A DNA stretch of 11,481 nucleotides from Frankiaceae bacterium. GTDB lineage: Bacteria; Actinomycetota; Actinomycetes; JAVEEJ01. The stretch spans positions 1-11,481 of the forward strand of contig JAVEEJ010000120.1 of the NCBI GenBank assembly GCA_030840515.1. Reading direction: 5' to 3'. Both the position numbers and the translations under genes were made by a program. Shown here in pieces: positions 6,153 to 11,481 of the stretch. The notes under the pieces were generated by a model that worked only from the letters and a program-made list of their open reading frames with translations, did not search any database and had not been told where the DNA came from. Every line of letters starts with the position of its first letter. The stretch's first letter is position 1.

Positions 6153-7037
6153 TCAGCCGCGTCGGCTTCGGCGGCGCACCGCCAGGCCTCCGACGACCGC
6201 ACCGGCCAGGGCACCCGCGCCGATCGCCGTCGGGATGCCGACCTTCGCGGCCTTGCGGCCGGTGCGGTAGTCGCGCACCTGCCAGCCACGGGCCCGAGCC
6301 TCGGCCCGTAGCCGGGTGTCCGGGTTCACCGCGCAGGGGTAGCCGACCAGGCTGAGGAGCGGGAGGTCGTTGGAGGAGTCCGAGTACGCCGCACAGCGGG
6401 ACAGGTCCAGGCCTTCGCGCTCGGCCAGGGCGCGGACTGCCTCCGCCTTAGCGGCGCCGTGCAGCACGTCGCCGACGAGTCGCCCGGTGTACTTGCCGTC
6501 GACCACCTCGGACACCGTTCCCAGCGCGCCGGTCAGGCCGAGCCGGCGGGCGATGATCGACGCGAGCTCCACCGGCGTGGCGGTGACCAGCCAGACCCGC
6601 TGCCCGGCGTCGAGGTGCTGCTGCGCCAGCGCCTCGGTGCCCGACCAGATGCGGTCCGCCATGAGCTCGTCGTAGATCTCCTCGCCGAGGGTCACGATCG
6701 TCGCGACCTCCATCCCGGCCACGAAGGACAGCGCCTTCTCGCGCGCCTGCGTCATGTGGCCGTGCTGCTCCTTGCCGCCGATACGGAAAACGATCTGCTG
6801 CCAGGCGAAGCGCGCGATGTCCGAGCTCGCGACGATCTTGCGCGAGGCCAGGCCACGGGCGAAGTGGAAGATCGACGCGCCCTGCATGACGGTGTTGTCC
6901 ACGTCGAAGAAGGCAGCGCCGGTGGGATCCGGCGGAACGGTGAGCGCCGACTCGACCTCGGCCGCTGCGGCCGACGCCGCGCCCGCGAGGACCGCGGCCG
7001 CACCGTCATCACGACGCAGCGGACGCGGGAGGGGCAT
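6153..7037 (-). CDS. HAD-IB family phosphatase-like protein (SerB1-type) with C-terminal membrane helix
   Basis: This is a haloacid-dehalogenase superfamily hydrolase of 294 residues. Motif I is FFDVDNTV with nucleophile D45 and acid/base D47; motif II is VTATP (T152); the motif III lysine is K197 in LHGAAKAEA; motif IV is AYSDSSNDLPLL with D220 and D224. A helical cap lies between motifs I and II, as in phosphoserine-phosphatase-like HAD-IB enzymes; M. tuberculosis has serB1 (Rv0505c) near the same gene series. The C-terminus GIPTAIGAGALAGAVVGGL followed by RRRSRR looks like a membrane anchor with a basic stop-transfer end. ATG 7037 is chosen; it lacks a properly spaced ribosome site (GGAGG is only 2 bases away). 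GTG 7046 is an alternative. The gene is convergent with the acyltransferase, with 12 bases between stops. The substrate is unknown. Confidence 0.9.
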   Translation of the reverse strand: MPLPRPLRRDDGAAAVLAGAASAAAAEVESALTVPPDPTGAAFFDVDNTVMQGASIFHFARGLASRKIVASSDIARFAWQQIVFRIGGKEQHGHMTQAREKALSFVAGMEVATIVTLGEEIYDELMADRIWSGTEALAQQHLDAGQRVWLVTATPVELASIIARRLGLTGALGTVSEVVDGKYTGRLVGDVLHGAAKAEAVRALAEREGLDLSRCAAYSDSSNDLPLLSLVGYPCAVNPDTRLRAEARARGWQVRDYRTGRKAAKVGIPTAIGAGALAGAVVGGLAVRRRSRRG

Positions 7038-7044
7038 GCCCTCC

Positions 7045-7050
7045 ACCCTA
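7045..7050 (-). promoter_or_regulatory. Possible -10 box for a leaderless HAD transcript
   Basis: On the minus strand TAGGGT fits the actinobacterial TANNNT -10 pattern and ends 7 bases before the A of ATG 7037, which would make the start codon the transcription start. This would explain the missing ribosome site. No -35 box is evident. Confidence 0.35.
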
Positions 7051-7111
7051 GTGAGCAGCGGTGGCCCACAGGCCCGCCGTGCGCGCGCCCCAGCACGGCA
7101 CCGAACAGCGA

Positions 7112-7143
7112 AGCGCCCCCGGTCCTTGCGGACCGGGGGCGCT
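7112..7143 (-). terminator. Strong intrinsic-type terminator of the surface-protein gene
   Basis: Bases 7112-7125 pair perfectly with 7130-7143 around the loop TTGC, giving 14 uninterrupted and mostly G-C pairs. It lies 24 bases beyond the stop of the surface-protein gene and upstream of the HAD gene, so it should end the surface-protein mRNA. On the minus strand the stem is followed by a mildly T-rich stretch (TCGCTGTT). Confidence 0.88.
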
Positions 7144-7167
7144 CCTCGCGTGCTTACCTGCTGTGGA

Positions 7168-8700
7168 TCAGACCTCGCTGAAGCGACGGCGGCGGACGAT
7201 GGCCGCACCCGTCAGCAGCATGGCGCCGACCGCGAACAGGATGCCGTACTCGCCACCGGTGTGCGGGAGCGGACCCTGCGGGTTCTCAGGGCTGAACTCC
7301 TTGATCGGGGTAGCGGGCTTGTTGGCGTGAACCGCGAGCACCTCGGCGTGGGCCGGGACGAGCGCGATCTGGATGAACTTCTTGCCGTCGGCCAGGACCT
7401 TGACGGGCAGGTCAACGCCGGCGAGCTTGCCGTGCAGGATCGGCGGGTCGATGGTCAGGGTCACGCCGGGGACGTCGGCGACGGCGAAGCGGCCGTGAGC
7501 CTTGTCGGTGGCGGTGGTGACCTTGCCGTAGTCGACGCTGATGCCAGCGACGTCGTTCACCAGACCGGTGACGGTGGTGAGGGCGCCGTTGACGACCGGC
7601 TGCAGCGGAGCGGTCACGTCACCGAGGGTGCCGGTGAGGTGGATGCCCGCCTGGTCGAGGACGAAGTCGAGCGCGTCCGCGACGTGGATGTGAAGGACGG
7701 GCTTGGTCGCCACTGCGGCCGCGCTGCCCTTGGTGCCACCGGCGGTCGCGGTTGCGGCCGACTCGAGGCCGTCCACCGTGACCAGGCCGCCGAGGACGTC
7801 GATCGAAGCGACCGAGTTCTCGACGTGCGAGGTGACCGAGTTGCCGTTGCGGGTGATCTCGTGCGAGGAGAGCAGCGTGTGCAGCTCCACCGCGTTGAGG
7901 CTCTTCGCAGACAGACCGTTGATCAGGTCGGTGAGGCCACCGAGCTGGTTGAGGGTCGACTGCAGCGTGGTGGCGAGCGTCGTGGCCGCAGCCTTCACGG
8001 TCGGGGTCACCTTGACGCCGGTGGCCGAGAGCTGGCCGTCAGCGGTGTTGGCGATGTCCACGAGGGTGTTGGTCACGGAGTTGACGGTGGCGCCGACGGT
8101 GCCGCTCGCGTTGCTGAGCTGCGTGTCGAGAGCGTCAGTCACCGGGTTGAGAACGTTGTTGACCAGGTCGCCAGCGAGTGACGGGACCGTCACCAGGTTG
8201 CCGACCGTGAGGCCGACGAGCTCGCTCTTGCTGGTGGACAGCGTGCCCTTGGTGGTCGCCACCGGCGAGGACACCAGGCTGGTCAGCGTGCCGACGCCGA
8301 GCTCGACCGGGAGTCCGGCCGGCTTGGAGACGCTGAGCACCGACGCGTTAGCGGTCGGGCTGGCCAGTGTCGCCTTGGCGGTCTTGTCGAGCAGGCTCGA
8401 GACGGCCGGGATGTTGCCCTTGCCGAGGTTCGCCGTAGCAGCGACGTTGGCCAGGTCACTCGTCAGGACGTTGCCGTCGGTGAACGAGATCTTCTGGACG
8501 AGCTTGTCGGTCCCGAAAACCGGCGCGAGCGCGCTCGGGATGTTGATCGTGATCTGGATCGAGGCGCCTTGCGCCTTCGCCACCAGGTCGGTCGCTGTCG
8601 TCGTCTTGCCGGCTGCGCCTGCGGTGCTCGTCATTGCGACGAGAGTGCCGGTGGCGAGAGCCAGCGTGACGAGGCGCGCCGCGCGAGCCTTCTGTGCCAT
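7168..8700 (-). CDS. LPXTG-type cell-wall-anchored surface protein
   Basis: This is a predicted sortase-anchored surface protein of 510 residues. The N-terminus is a classical Sec signal (basic MAQKARAARL, hydrophobic core, then TSTAGAAG near residue 30). The C-terminus is a complete sorting signal: LPHTG at 478-482, a membrane helix (about 485-502), then RRRR and a short tail. The body is rich in Ala, Thr, Val, Leu and Ser, has no cysteine or tryptophan, and shows many short beta-like and amphipathic segments; I recognise no named domain. The start ATG 8700 has GGAGGA (8707-8712) 6 bases upstream. A promoter resembling the sigma-BldN consensus lies about 85 bases upstream and a strong terminator follows, so it is probably a single-gene transcript. 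It lies next to rsbN/bldN. It is a structural or adhesive wall protein by inference; no sortase gene is in the window. Confidence 0.88.
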   Translation of the reverse strand: MAQKARAARLVTLALATGTLVAMTSTAGAAGKTTTATDLVAKAQGASIQITINIPSALAPVFGTDKLVQKISFTDGNVLTSDLANVAATANLGKGNIPAVSSLLDKTAKATLASPTANASVLSVSKPAGLPVELGVGTLTSLVSSPVATTKGTLSTSKSELVGLTVGNLVTVPSLAGDLVNNVLNPVTDALDTQLSNASGTVGATVNSVTNTLVDIANTADGQLSATGVKVTPTVKAAATTLATTLQSTLNQLGGLTDLINGLSAKSLNAVELHTLLSSHEITRNGNSVTSHVENSVASIDVLGGLVTVDGLESAATATAGGTKGSAAAVATKPVLHIHVADALDFVLDQAGIHLTGTLGDVTAPLQPVVNGALTTVTGLVNDVAGISVDYGKVTTATDKAHGRFAVADVPGVTLTIDPPILHGKLAGVDLPVKVLADGKKFIQIALVPAHAEVLAVHANKPATPIKEFSPENPQGPLPHTGGEYGILFAVGAMLLTGAAIVRRRRFSEV

Positions 8701-8784
8701 CCCAGTTCCTCCGAGGTCCCCACGCCGTCGCGCTCTGCGACGGCTCTCCCCTGTGAGCCCCCCACCGGGCCCGCGGTTGTCTTC

Positions 8785-8812
8785 CTAACGAGTTGTGTCG
8801 GCCACGGTTACG
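8785..8812 (-). promoter_or_regulatory. Putative sigma-BldN-type promoter of the surface-protein gene
   Basis: Read on the minus strand, CGTAAC (8807-8812), a 16-base spacer and CGTTAG (8785-8790). As I recall, the Streptomyces BldN consensus is close to CGTAAC, 16 bases, CGTTGA. Transcription would start near 8778, giving a leader of about 78 bases. The -35 is embedded in CCCGTAACCG, also found at the -35 of the rsbN-like gene. Confidence 0.65.
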
Positions 8813-9144
8813 GGGGTGGTTGAGGCAAACGGGGGACCTAAATCAGGACACTCGGGACGAAAGCACAGGTGGAGTAGTCATTAGCGGCGATTGGCCTAGT
8901 AGTCAGGTCTGCTCAGGCGAGTCGCCGGCAGTCGCACAGCGGGCTACGACGGCCTGGTCACCTGCCGCAGATGGAGTCCGCGTCGGCCGAGCTCGGCCTG
9001 ATCCGCGGACTGGCGTGCCGCACGAGGGCAGTCGAAGAACGGCGTCCGCGCTGGGCGTCAGAACTGGGCGTCAGAACTGGGCGTCCGCACCAGGCGTCCG
9101 CACGACGGGCGGCGCCAGATCGTTGCGGTGAGGGTGAGGTGCGG
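8813..9144. other. Long intergenic region between the rsbN-like and surface-protein genes
   Basis: No gene is supported here. Short or atypical open frames cross it on the plus strand but have no ribosome site or family resemblance. It holds the perfect palindrome GGCCGAGCTCGGCC (8985-8998), a short dyad GGCGA-G-TCGCC (8915-8925), AGTAGTCA twice (8873-8880 and 8898-8905), and a 13-base tandem repeat listed separately. I saw no clear terminator for the rsbN-like gene. Composition is slightly less GC-rich at 8821-8905. It may carry upstream regulatory sites for the surface-protein promoter. Confidence 0.6.
9038..9102. repeat. 13-bp tandem repeat, five units with a GGCGTC core
   Basis: GGCGTC recurs at 9041, 9054, 9067, 9080 and 9093, exactly every 13 bases. 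Units 2 and 3 are identical (CTGGGCGTCAGAA), unit 4 is CTGGGCGTCCGCA, and units 1 and 5 are diverged. The array lies just downstream of the rsbN-like stop codon and about 230 bases upstream of the surface-protein -35 box. Confidence 0.85.
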
Positions 9145-10320
9145 TTACGGGAGGGTGATCGGGACCGGGATCGGGGTCACCGGGGGCAGCGTCGGCAGCA
9201 GGGTGCTGCTCGGCAGCGGCGAGGGCAGGTGGCTGATGATCGTCGTCACCTCGTCGACCACGGAGCTCTTGGTCGGGGAGGGCGTCGGACGAGGGTCCGG
9301 CGTACCCGTGCTGCTGGAGCTCGGGTTCGGCTCGGTGGACGGGTCCGTGGACGGCTCCCCAGAGCCGGGCTGCTCGCCCTGCTGGCCGCCGCTGCACGTG
9401 CAGGGCTGCGGCTCGGCGGGCGGCACGACCTGCGGACCGGCGGTCGGTGTCGGGACGGGGGTCGGGCGGCAGGCGTCGGTGCACTGGCCGCCGCTGAGCA
9501 GGTCGCCTGTGGCGGCATCGACCTGCGCGAGGACGCCGAGCGAGGCTGCCGCGGCGCTGCGTGCGGCGTCGGGCAGGTCGGGCAGGACCTCGTTGAGCCG
9601 CTTCTGCTGGGCCACGGTGAACCCGACGAGAGCTTCGAGCGGAGCCGTGTCGTGGCTCTGCTTGTAGGCGGAGGTCAGGTCGTGGCTGCCGGCCAGGGTC
9701 TCGGCATCCATGCGCTCGAGGGTGTTCACGATCTTGCTGCTGAGGCTGCCACCGAAGGCGGGCGTCAGGGCGACCGGCGCCACGGACGACTGGCTGGTGA
9801 CGCCGAGGGACTCGGCGGCCCCGCTGAGCCGCTCGACCTCGGACAGCCGCTCCTTGGCAAAGCGCAGGTGCAGCTCGCCGCGAGCCTGCAGCCCGTGGGT
9901 GGTCGAGAGCTGGAGTGCCTCGGTGCCGCGCTTGATGCCGTAGAGCGGGTCTCCGGGGAGGGAGCGGCTGCCGGCCACACCGACTCCGGCGATCGCGACG
10001 ACGCTCGCCATGGCGCCGGCGGCGACGGCGAAGCGGCGCTGGGCGCGCCAGCCACCGACGAGGCGGTCGAGTCCGGCGAGCTTGGAGGCCGGCCGGGCAG
10101 CGCTCGGGGCGGGGGCGACGGCGGCCACAGCCAGCAGCCGCTGCCGCAGGCCGTCACGGAAGTCGGGAGTGGGGCCTAGCGGAAGCGACTGGAGGCTGCG
10201 TGCCAGGCCGACCAGCGGCGCGAGGCCGGGGTCGTTCGTGGGGCCGCCACCGTCGAGAAGTCGGGCGAACTCGTCGGCCCGGCGGCGGGAGGGCAGTCCA
10301 CCTGTGAGGTCCAGGCTCAT
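9145..10320 (-). CDS. rsbN: RsbN-like transmembrane anti-sigma factor (DUF5667-type)
   Basis: This is the predicted membrane anti-sigma factor for the adjacent BldN. It has 391 residues. A cytoplasmic N-terminal part (1-95) with RADEFARLLDGG and LAPLVGLARSLQSLP, then FRDGLRQRLLAVA, resembles the sigma-binding region of RsbN. One membrane helix spans about 97-117. SRSLPGDPLYGIKRGTEAL (118-136) opens the extracytoplasmic DUF5667-type helical domain (to about 275). The tail (about 279-391) is Pro/Ser/Thr-rich with four cysteines, C280, C284, C307 and C309. ATG 10320 is chosen over an in-frame GTG 9 bases earlier because AGGAGG (minus strand, 10329-10334) is 8 bases away. The pairing downstream of bldN matches Streptomyces. 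A BldN-type promoter precedes it, which would give negative feedback. The orthology call rests on context plus remembered family features. Confidence 0.78.
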   Translation of the reverse strand: MSLDLTGGLPSRRRADEFARLLDGGGPTNDPGLAPLVGLARSLQSLPLGPTPDFRDGLRQRLLAVAAVAPAPSAARPASKLAGLDRLVGGWRAQRRFAVAAGAMASVVAIAGVGVAGSRSLPGDPLYGIKRGTEALQLSTTHGLQARGELHLRFAKERLSEVERLSGAAESLGVTSQSSVAPVALTPAFGGSLSSKIVNTLERMDAETLAGSHDLTSAYKQSHDTAPLEALVGFTVAQQKRLNEVLPDLPDAARSAAAASLGVLAQVDAATGDLLSGGQCTDACRPTPVPTPTAGPQVVPPAEPQPCTCSGGQQGEQPGSGEPSTDPSTEPNPSSSSTGTPDPRPTPSPTKSSVVDEVTTIISHLPSPLPSSTLLPTLPPVTPIPVPITLP

Positions 10321-10328
10321 CGCTCCCA

Positions 10329-10334
10329 CCTCCT
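10329..10334 (-). promoter_or_regulatory. Ribosome binding site that fixes the rsbN-like start
   Basis: AGGAGG on the minus strand, 8 bases before ATG 10320. It overlaps the last base of the alternative GTG at 10327-10329, which argues against that earlier start. Confidence 0.85.
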
Positions 10335-10370
10335 CTCCGACGCTTCGGCACGCTCAGACGTGTCCGTTTT

Positions 10371-10386
10371 GACCGCATGTGCGGTC
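10371..10386. promoter_or_regulatory. Palindrome in the leader region of the rsbN-like gene
   Basis: GACCGCA (10371-10377) and TGCGGTC (10380-10386) are perfect inverted repeats around TG. They lie 11-26 bases downstream of the proposed -10 box and about 50 bases before the start codon. It may be an operator, a leader hairpin, or a late terminator for bldN. No T-tract is present on either strand. Confidence 0.5.
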
Positions 10387-10396
10387 CCACACCCAG

Positions 10397-10425
10397 GCAA
10401 CGAGGGCCGCCGCCGGTCGGTTACG
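10397..10425 (-). promoter_or_regulatory. Putative sigma-BldN-type promoter of the rsbN-like gene
   Basis: On the minus strand, CGTAAC (10420-10425), a 17-base spacer and CGTTGC (10397-10402). Transcription would start near 10390, about 70 bases before ATG 10320. The -35 lies in CCCGTAACCG, identical over 10 bases to the one before the surface-protein gene. In Streptomyces rsbN is reported to be a BldN target. A short dyad CAGAA-N7-TTCTG (10436-10452) lies just upstream. Confidence 0.6.
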
Positions 10426-10522
10426 GGTCCGATCGCAGAACCATCAATTCTGACCATGCCACGGACCCCCCCGGTGCCCGCAAGGGAGGTCGGGGTGGTC
10501 GGCCGGGTGATCTGCACGGCGC

Positions 10523-11326
10523 TCACAGGACCATGTCCGCGGGGAGGAGCCGACCCAGCGCGCGCACGGCGCGGTACTGCAGCGCCTTGATCGCGCCCTC
10601 GTTCTTGCCCATGGCGAGCGCGGTCTCGGCGACCGACATCCCCTGCAGGAAGCGCAGCACGATGCACTCCTGCTGCTCCGGGTTGAGCTCCTTGACCGCC
10701 TCGAGCAGCGTGGCGTTGGTGAGGGAGTCGAGTACGGCGCCCTCGGGGCCCTCCTCCGCCTGGTCCGCGTCGAGCATGTCGGCGGTCGCGACCTCGAGCC
10801 GGTAGCGCCCCGACTTGTAGTGGTCGGCGATCAGGTTGCGGGCGATGGTGACGAACCAGGCCCCGACGTCGCGGCCCTGCCAGGTGAAGGAGGAGATCCG
10901 GCGCAGCGCCCGCAGGAAGGTCTCGCTGGTCAGGTCCTCGGCCAGCGCCCGGCTGCCCACGCGGTAGTAGATGTAGCGGAAGACCAGGTCGACGTAGCGG
11001 TCATACAGCTCGCCGAAGGCGTCTGCCTCCCCCTCCTGGGCCCTGATCACCAGGGCCATGACCACAGCCTGCTCAGCGTCCGGCTCCGCCTGGCGCGGGG
11101 CCACGACCGGGACGACGGCCAGCGGGACGGGCTCGGGCGGCGCCGGCTCCAGCGGGATCGTCATGGCCTCGGCGGCGACGACTCCCCTGGCCGTGGGGAC
11201 GTTGCGGAAGGCGGCGGCCTCGCGCAGGGTCGGCCCACCGAACGGGTCCGAGGCGGTGGCCAAGGCGACCGCGCGGCGAAGGGCCAGCAACCCGGTCGCG
11301 TCAGGCCGAACCGAGCCGTGGCTCAT
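10523..11326 (-). CDS. bldN: Sigma-BldN-type ECF RNA polymerase sigma factor with N-terminal pro-extension
   Basis: This is an extracytoplasmic-function sigma factor of 267 residues. In Streptomyces BldN drives chaplin, rodlin and bldM expression for aerial development. Sigma region 2 covers about 100-170 (FGELYDRYVDLVFRYIYYRVG, AEDLTSETFLRALRRI, FTWQGRDVGAWFVTIARNL) and region 4 about 205-262 (LNPEQQECIVLRFLQGMSVAE, MGKNEGAIKALQYRAVRAL). The text of both regions closely matches BldN as I remember it, including the KNEGAIK recognition helix. The first ~85 residues are a low-complexity Ala/Pro-rich extension; Streptomyces BldN is made as a pro-protein with an N-terminal extension of about this size that is removed. 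The start ATG 11326 has only a weak G-rich site (GGTGGGG) upstream but overlaps the stop of a possible upstream ORF (ATGA). The rsbN-like gene follows after 202 bases. Confidence 0.93.
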   Translation of the reverse strand: MSHGSVRPDATGLLALRRAVALATASDPFGGPTLREAAAFRNVPTARGVVAAEAMTIPLEPAPPEPVPLAVVPVVAPRQAEPDAEQAVVMALVIRAQEGEADAFGELYDRYVDLVFRYIYYRVGSRALAEDLTSETFLRALRRISSFTWQGRDVGAWFVTIARNLIADHYKSGRYRLEVATADMLDADQAEEGPEGAVLDSLTNATLLEAVKELNPEQQECIVLRFLQGMSVAETALAMGKNEGAIKALQYRAVRALGRLLPADMVL

Positions 11327-11418
11327 GCGACCCCCACCGGTTCGGGGCAGCCGGCCACCGCGCGCGCCTGCTGGCGCGTGACGATGCGGCCCATCGCTGC
11401 TCCGTTCGGGGTGGTCAT
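11323..11418 (-). CDS. Possible 31-residue ORF overlapping the bldN start (or the 3' end of a gene running off the window)
   Basis: On the minus strand, ATG 11418 opens a 31-codon frame (MTTPNGAAMGRIVTRQ...) whose TGA overlaps the bldN ATG by 4 bases. Third codon positions are GC-rich. The same frame stays open back to the window edge, so it may instead be the tail of a larger gene. A GGGGAAG motif just before ATG 11418 could serve as ribosome site. No family is recognised. If translated it would couple bldN translation to the upstream frame. Confidence 0.28.
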   Translation of the reverse strand: MTTPNGAAMGRIVTRQQARAVAGCPEPVGVA

Positions 11419-11462
11419 CGCTTCCCCGAGAGCATCGGCACCCGGGGACTGGGGGTTGACGT

Positions 11463-11473
11463 GGGGGGGGGGG
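11463..11473. repeat. Homopolymer tract of 11 G (11 C on the minus strand)
   Basis: Eleven consecutive G lie about 137 bases upstream of the bldN start codon, near the end of the window. Such tracts can slip during replication, but they are also a common sequencing or assembly weak point. Confidence 0.9.
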
Positions 11474-11481
11474 CGGCCCCC

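Noticed and set aside
6754..8181. 475-codon open frame on the plus strand
   Set aside because: It is antisense to the HAD and surface-protein genes, has low-complexity Arg/Gly/Asp-rich text, no domain and no ribosome site; it is a by-product of high GC content.
7703..8788. 361-codon open frame on the plus strand
   Set aside because: It is antisense to the surface-protein gene, which has a signal peptide, sorting signal, ribosome site and terminator; no independent evidence supports the antisense frame.
9038..9102. CRISPR-like array
   Set aside because: The units are 13 bp with no spacers, so this is a simple tandem repeat.
8793..9131. 112-codon open frame in the intergenic region
   Set aside because: It has no ribosome site or recognisable family, runs through the 13-bp tandem repeat and overlaps the proposed promoter.
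9122..9149. Third CGTAAC as a promoter for the surface-protein gene
   Set aside because: The -10 position at 16 bases reads CGCAAC, lacking CGTT, and the site would give a leader of more than 400 bases; kept only as a repeat observation.

Overview
The DNA is very GC-rich with strongly GC-biased third codon positions. The gene set (a sigma-BldN homologue with its membrane anti-sigma partner, the 32-residue ribosomal protein bS22, an excisionase-type HTH gene and AcuC) points to an actinomycete, probably a morphologically differentiating or at least bldN-bearing lineage outside Streptomyces. I cannot name the genus. No tRNA, rRNA, CRISPR array, transposase or integrase was seen.

Layout, left to right. 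(1) The 3' part of proC runs off the left edge. (2) A three-gene plus-strand cassette (814-2504) follows: a TasA/camelysin-like exported protein, a SipW-type (Ser/His) signal peptidase I, and a small exported fibronectin-III-like protein. Both exported proteins carry the alternate signal-peptide motif this peptidase class serves. A very strong RNA hairpin sits between the first gene and the peptidase. (3) Next on the plus strand come acuC (deacetylase), a possible 49-residue ORF, an excisionase/BldC-like HTH regulator, bS22, an extended SDR (epimerase-like) and a PlsC-type acyltransferase. (4) From 6153 to the right edge everything is on the minus strand. In transcription order: a possible short ORF, bldN (pro-sigma factor), the rsbN-like anti-sigma gene, a 510-residue LPHTG cell-wall-anchored surface protein, and a HAD-IB phosphatase-like gene that converges on the acyltransferase.

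How the parts fit. The order proC / HTH / tiny ribosomal protein / SDR / acyltransferase / HAD-IB is an old actinobacterial backbone; M. tuberculosis has a similar series from proC (Rv0500) to serB1 (Rv0505c). The exported-protein cassette plus acuC, and the surface-protein gene plus rsbN and bldN, occupy positions within or beside that backbone. The most interesting signal is regulatory. Sequences matching the sigma-BldN promoter as I remember it from Streptomyces (CGTAAC, 16-17 nt, CGTT) lie at sensible distances upstream of both the rsbN-like gene and the surface-protein gene. This suggests a compact module: BldN activates its own anti-sigma factor (negative feedback) and a wall-anchored surface protein, in a locus where Streptomyces would use BldN for chaplins and rodlins. 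The wiring is inferred from sequence only.
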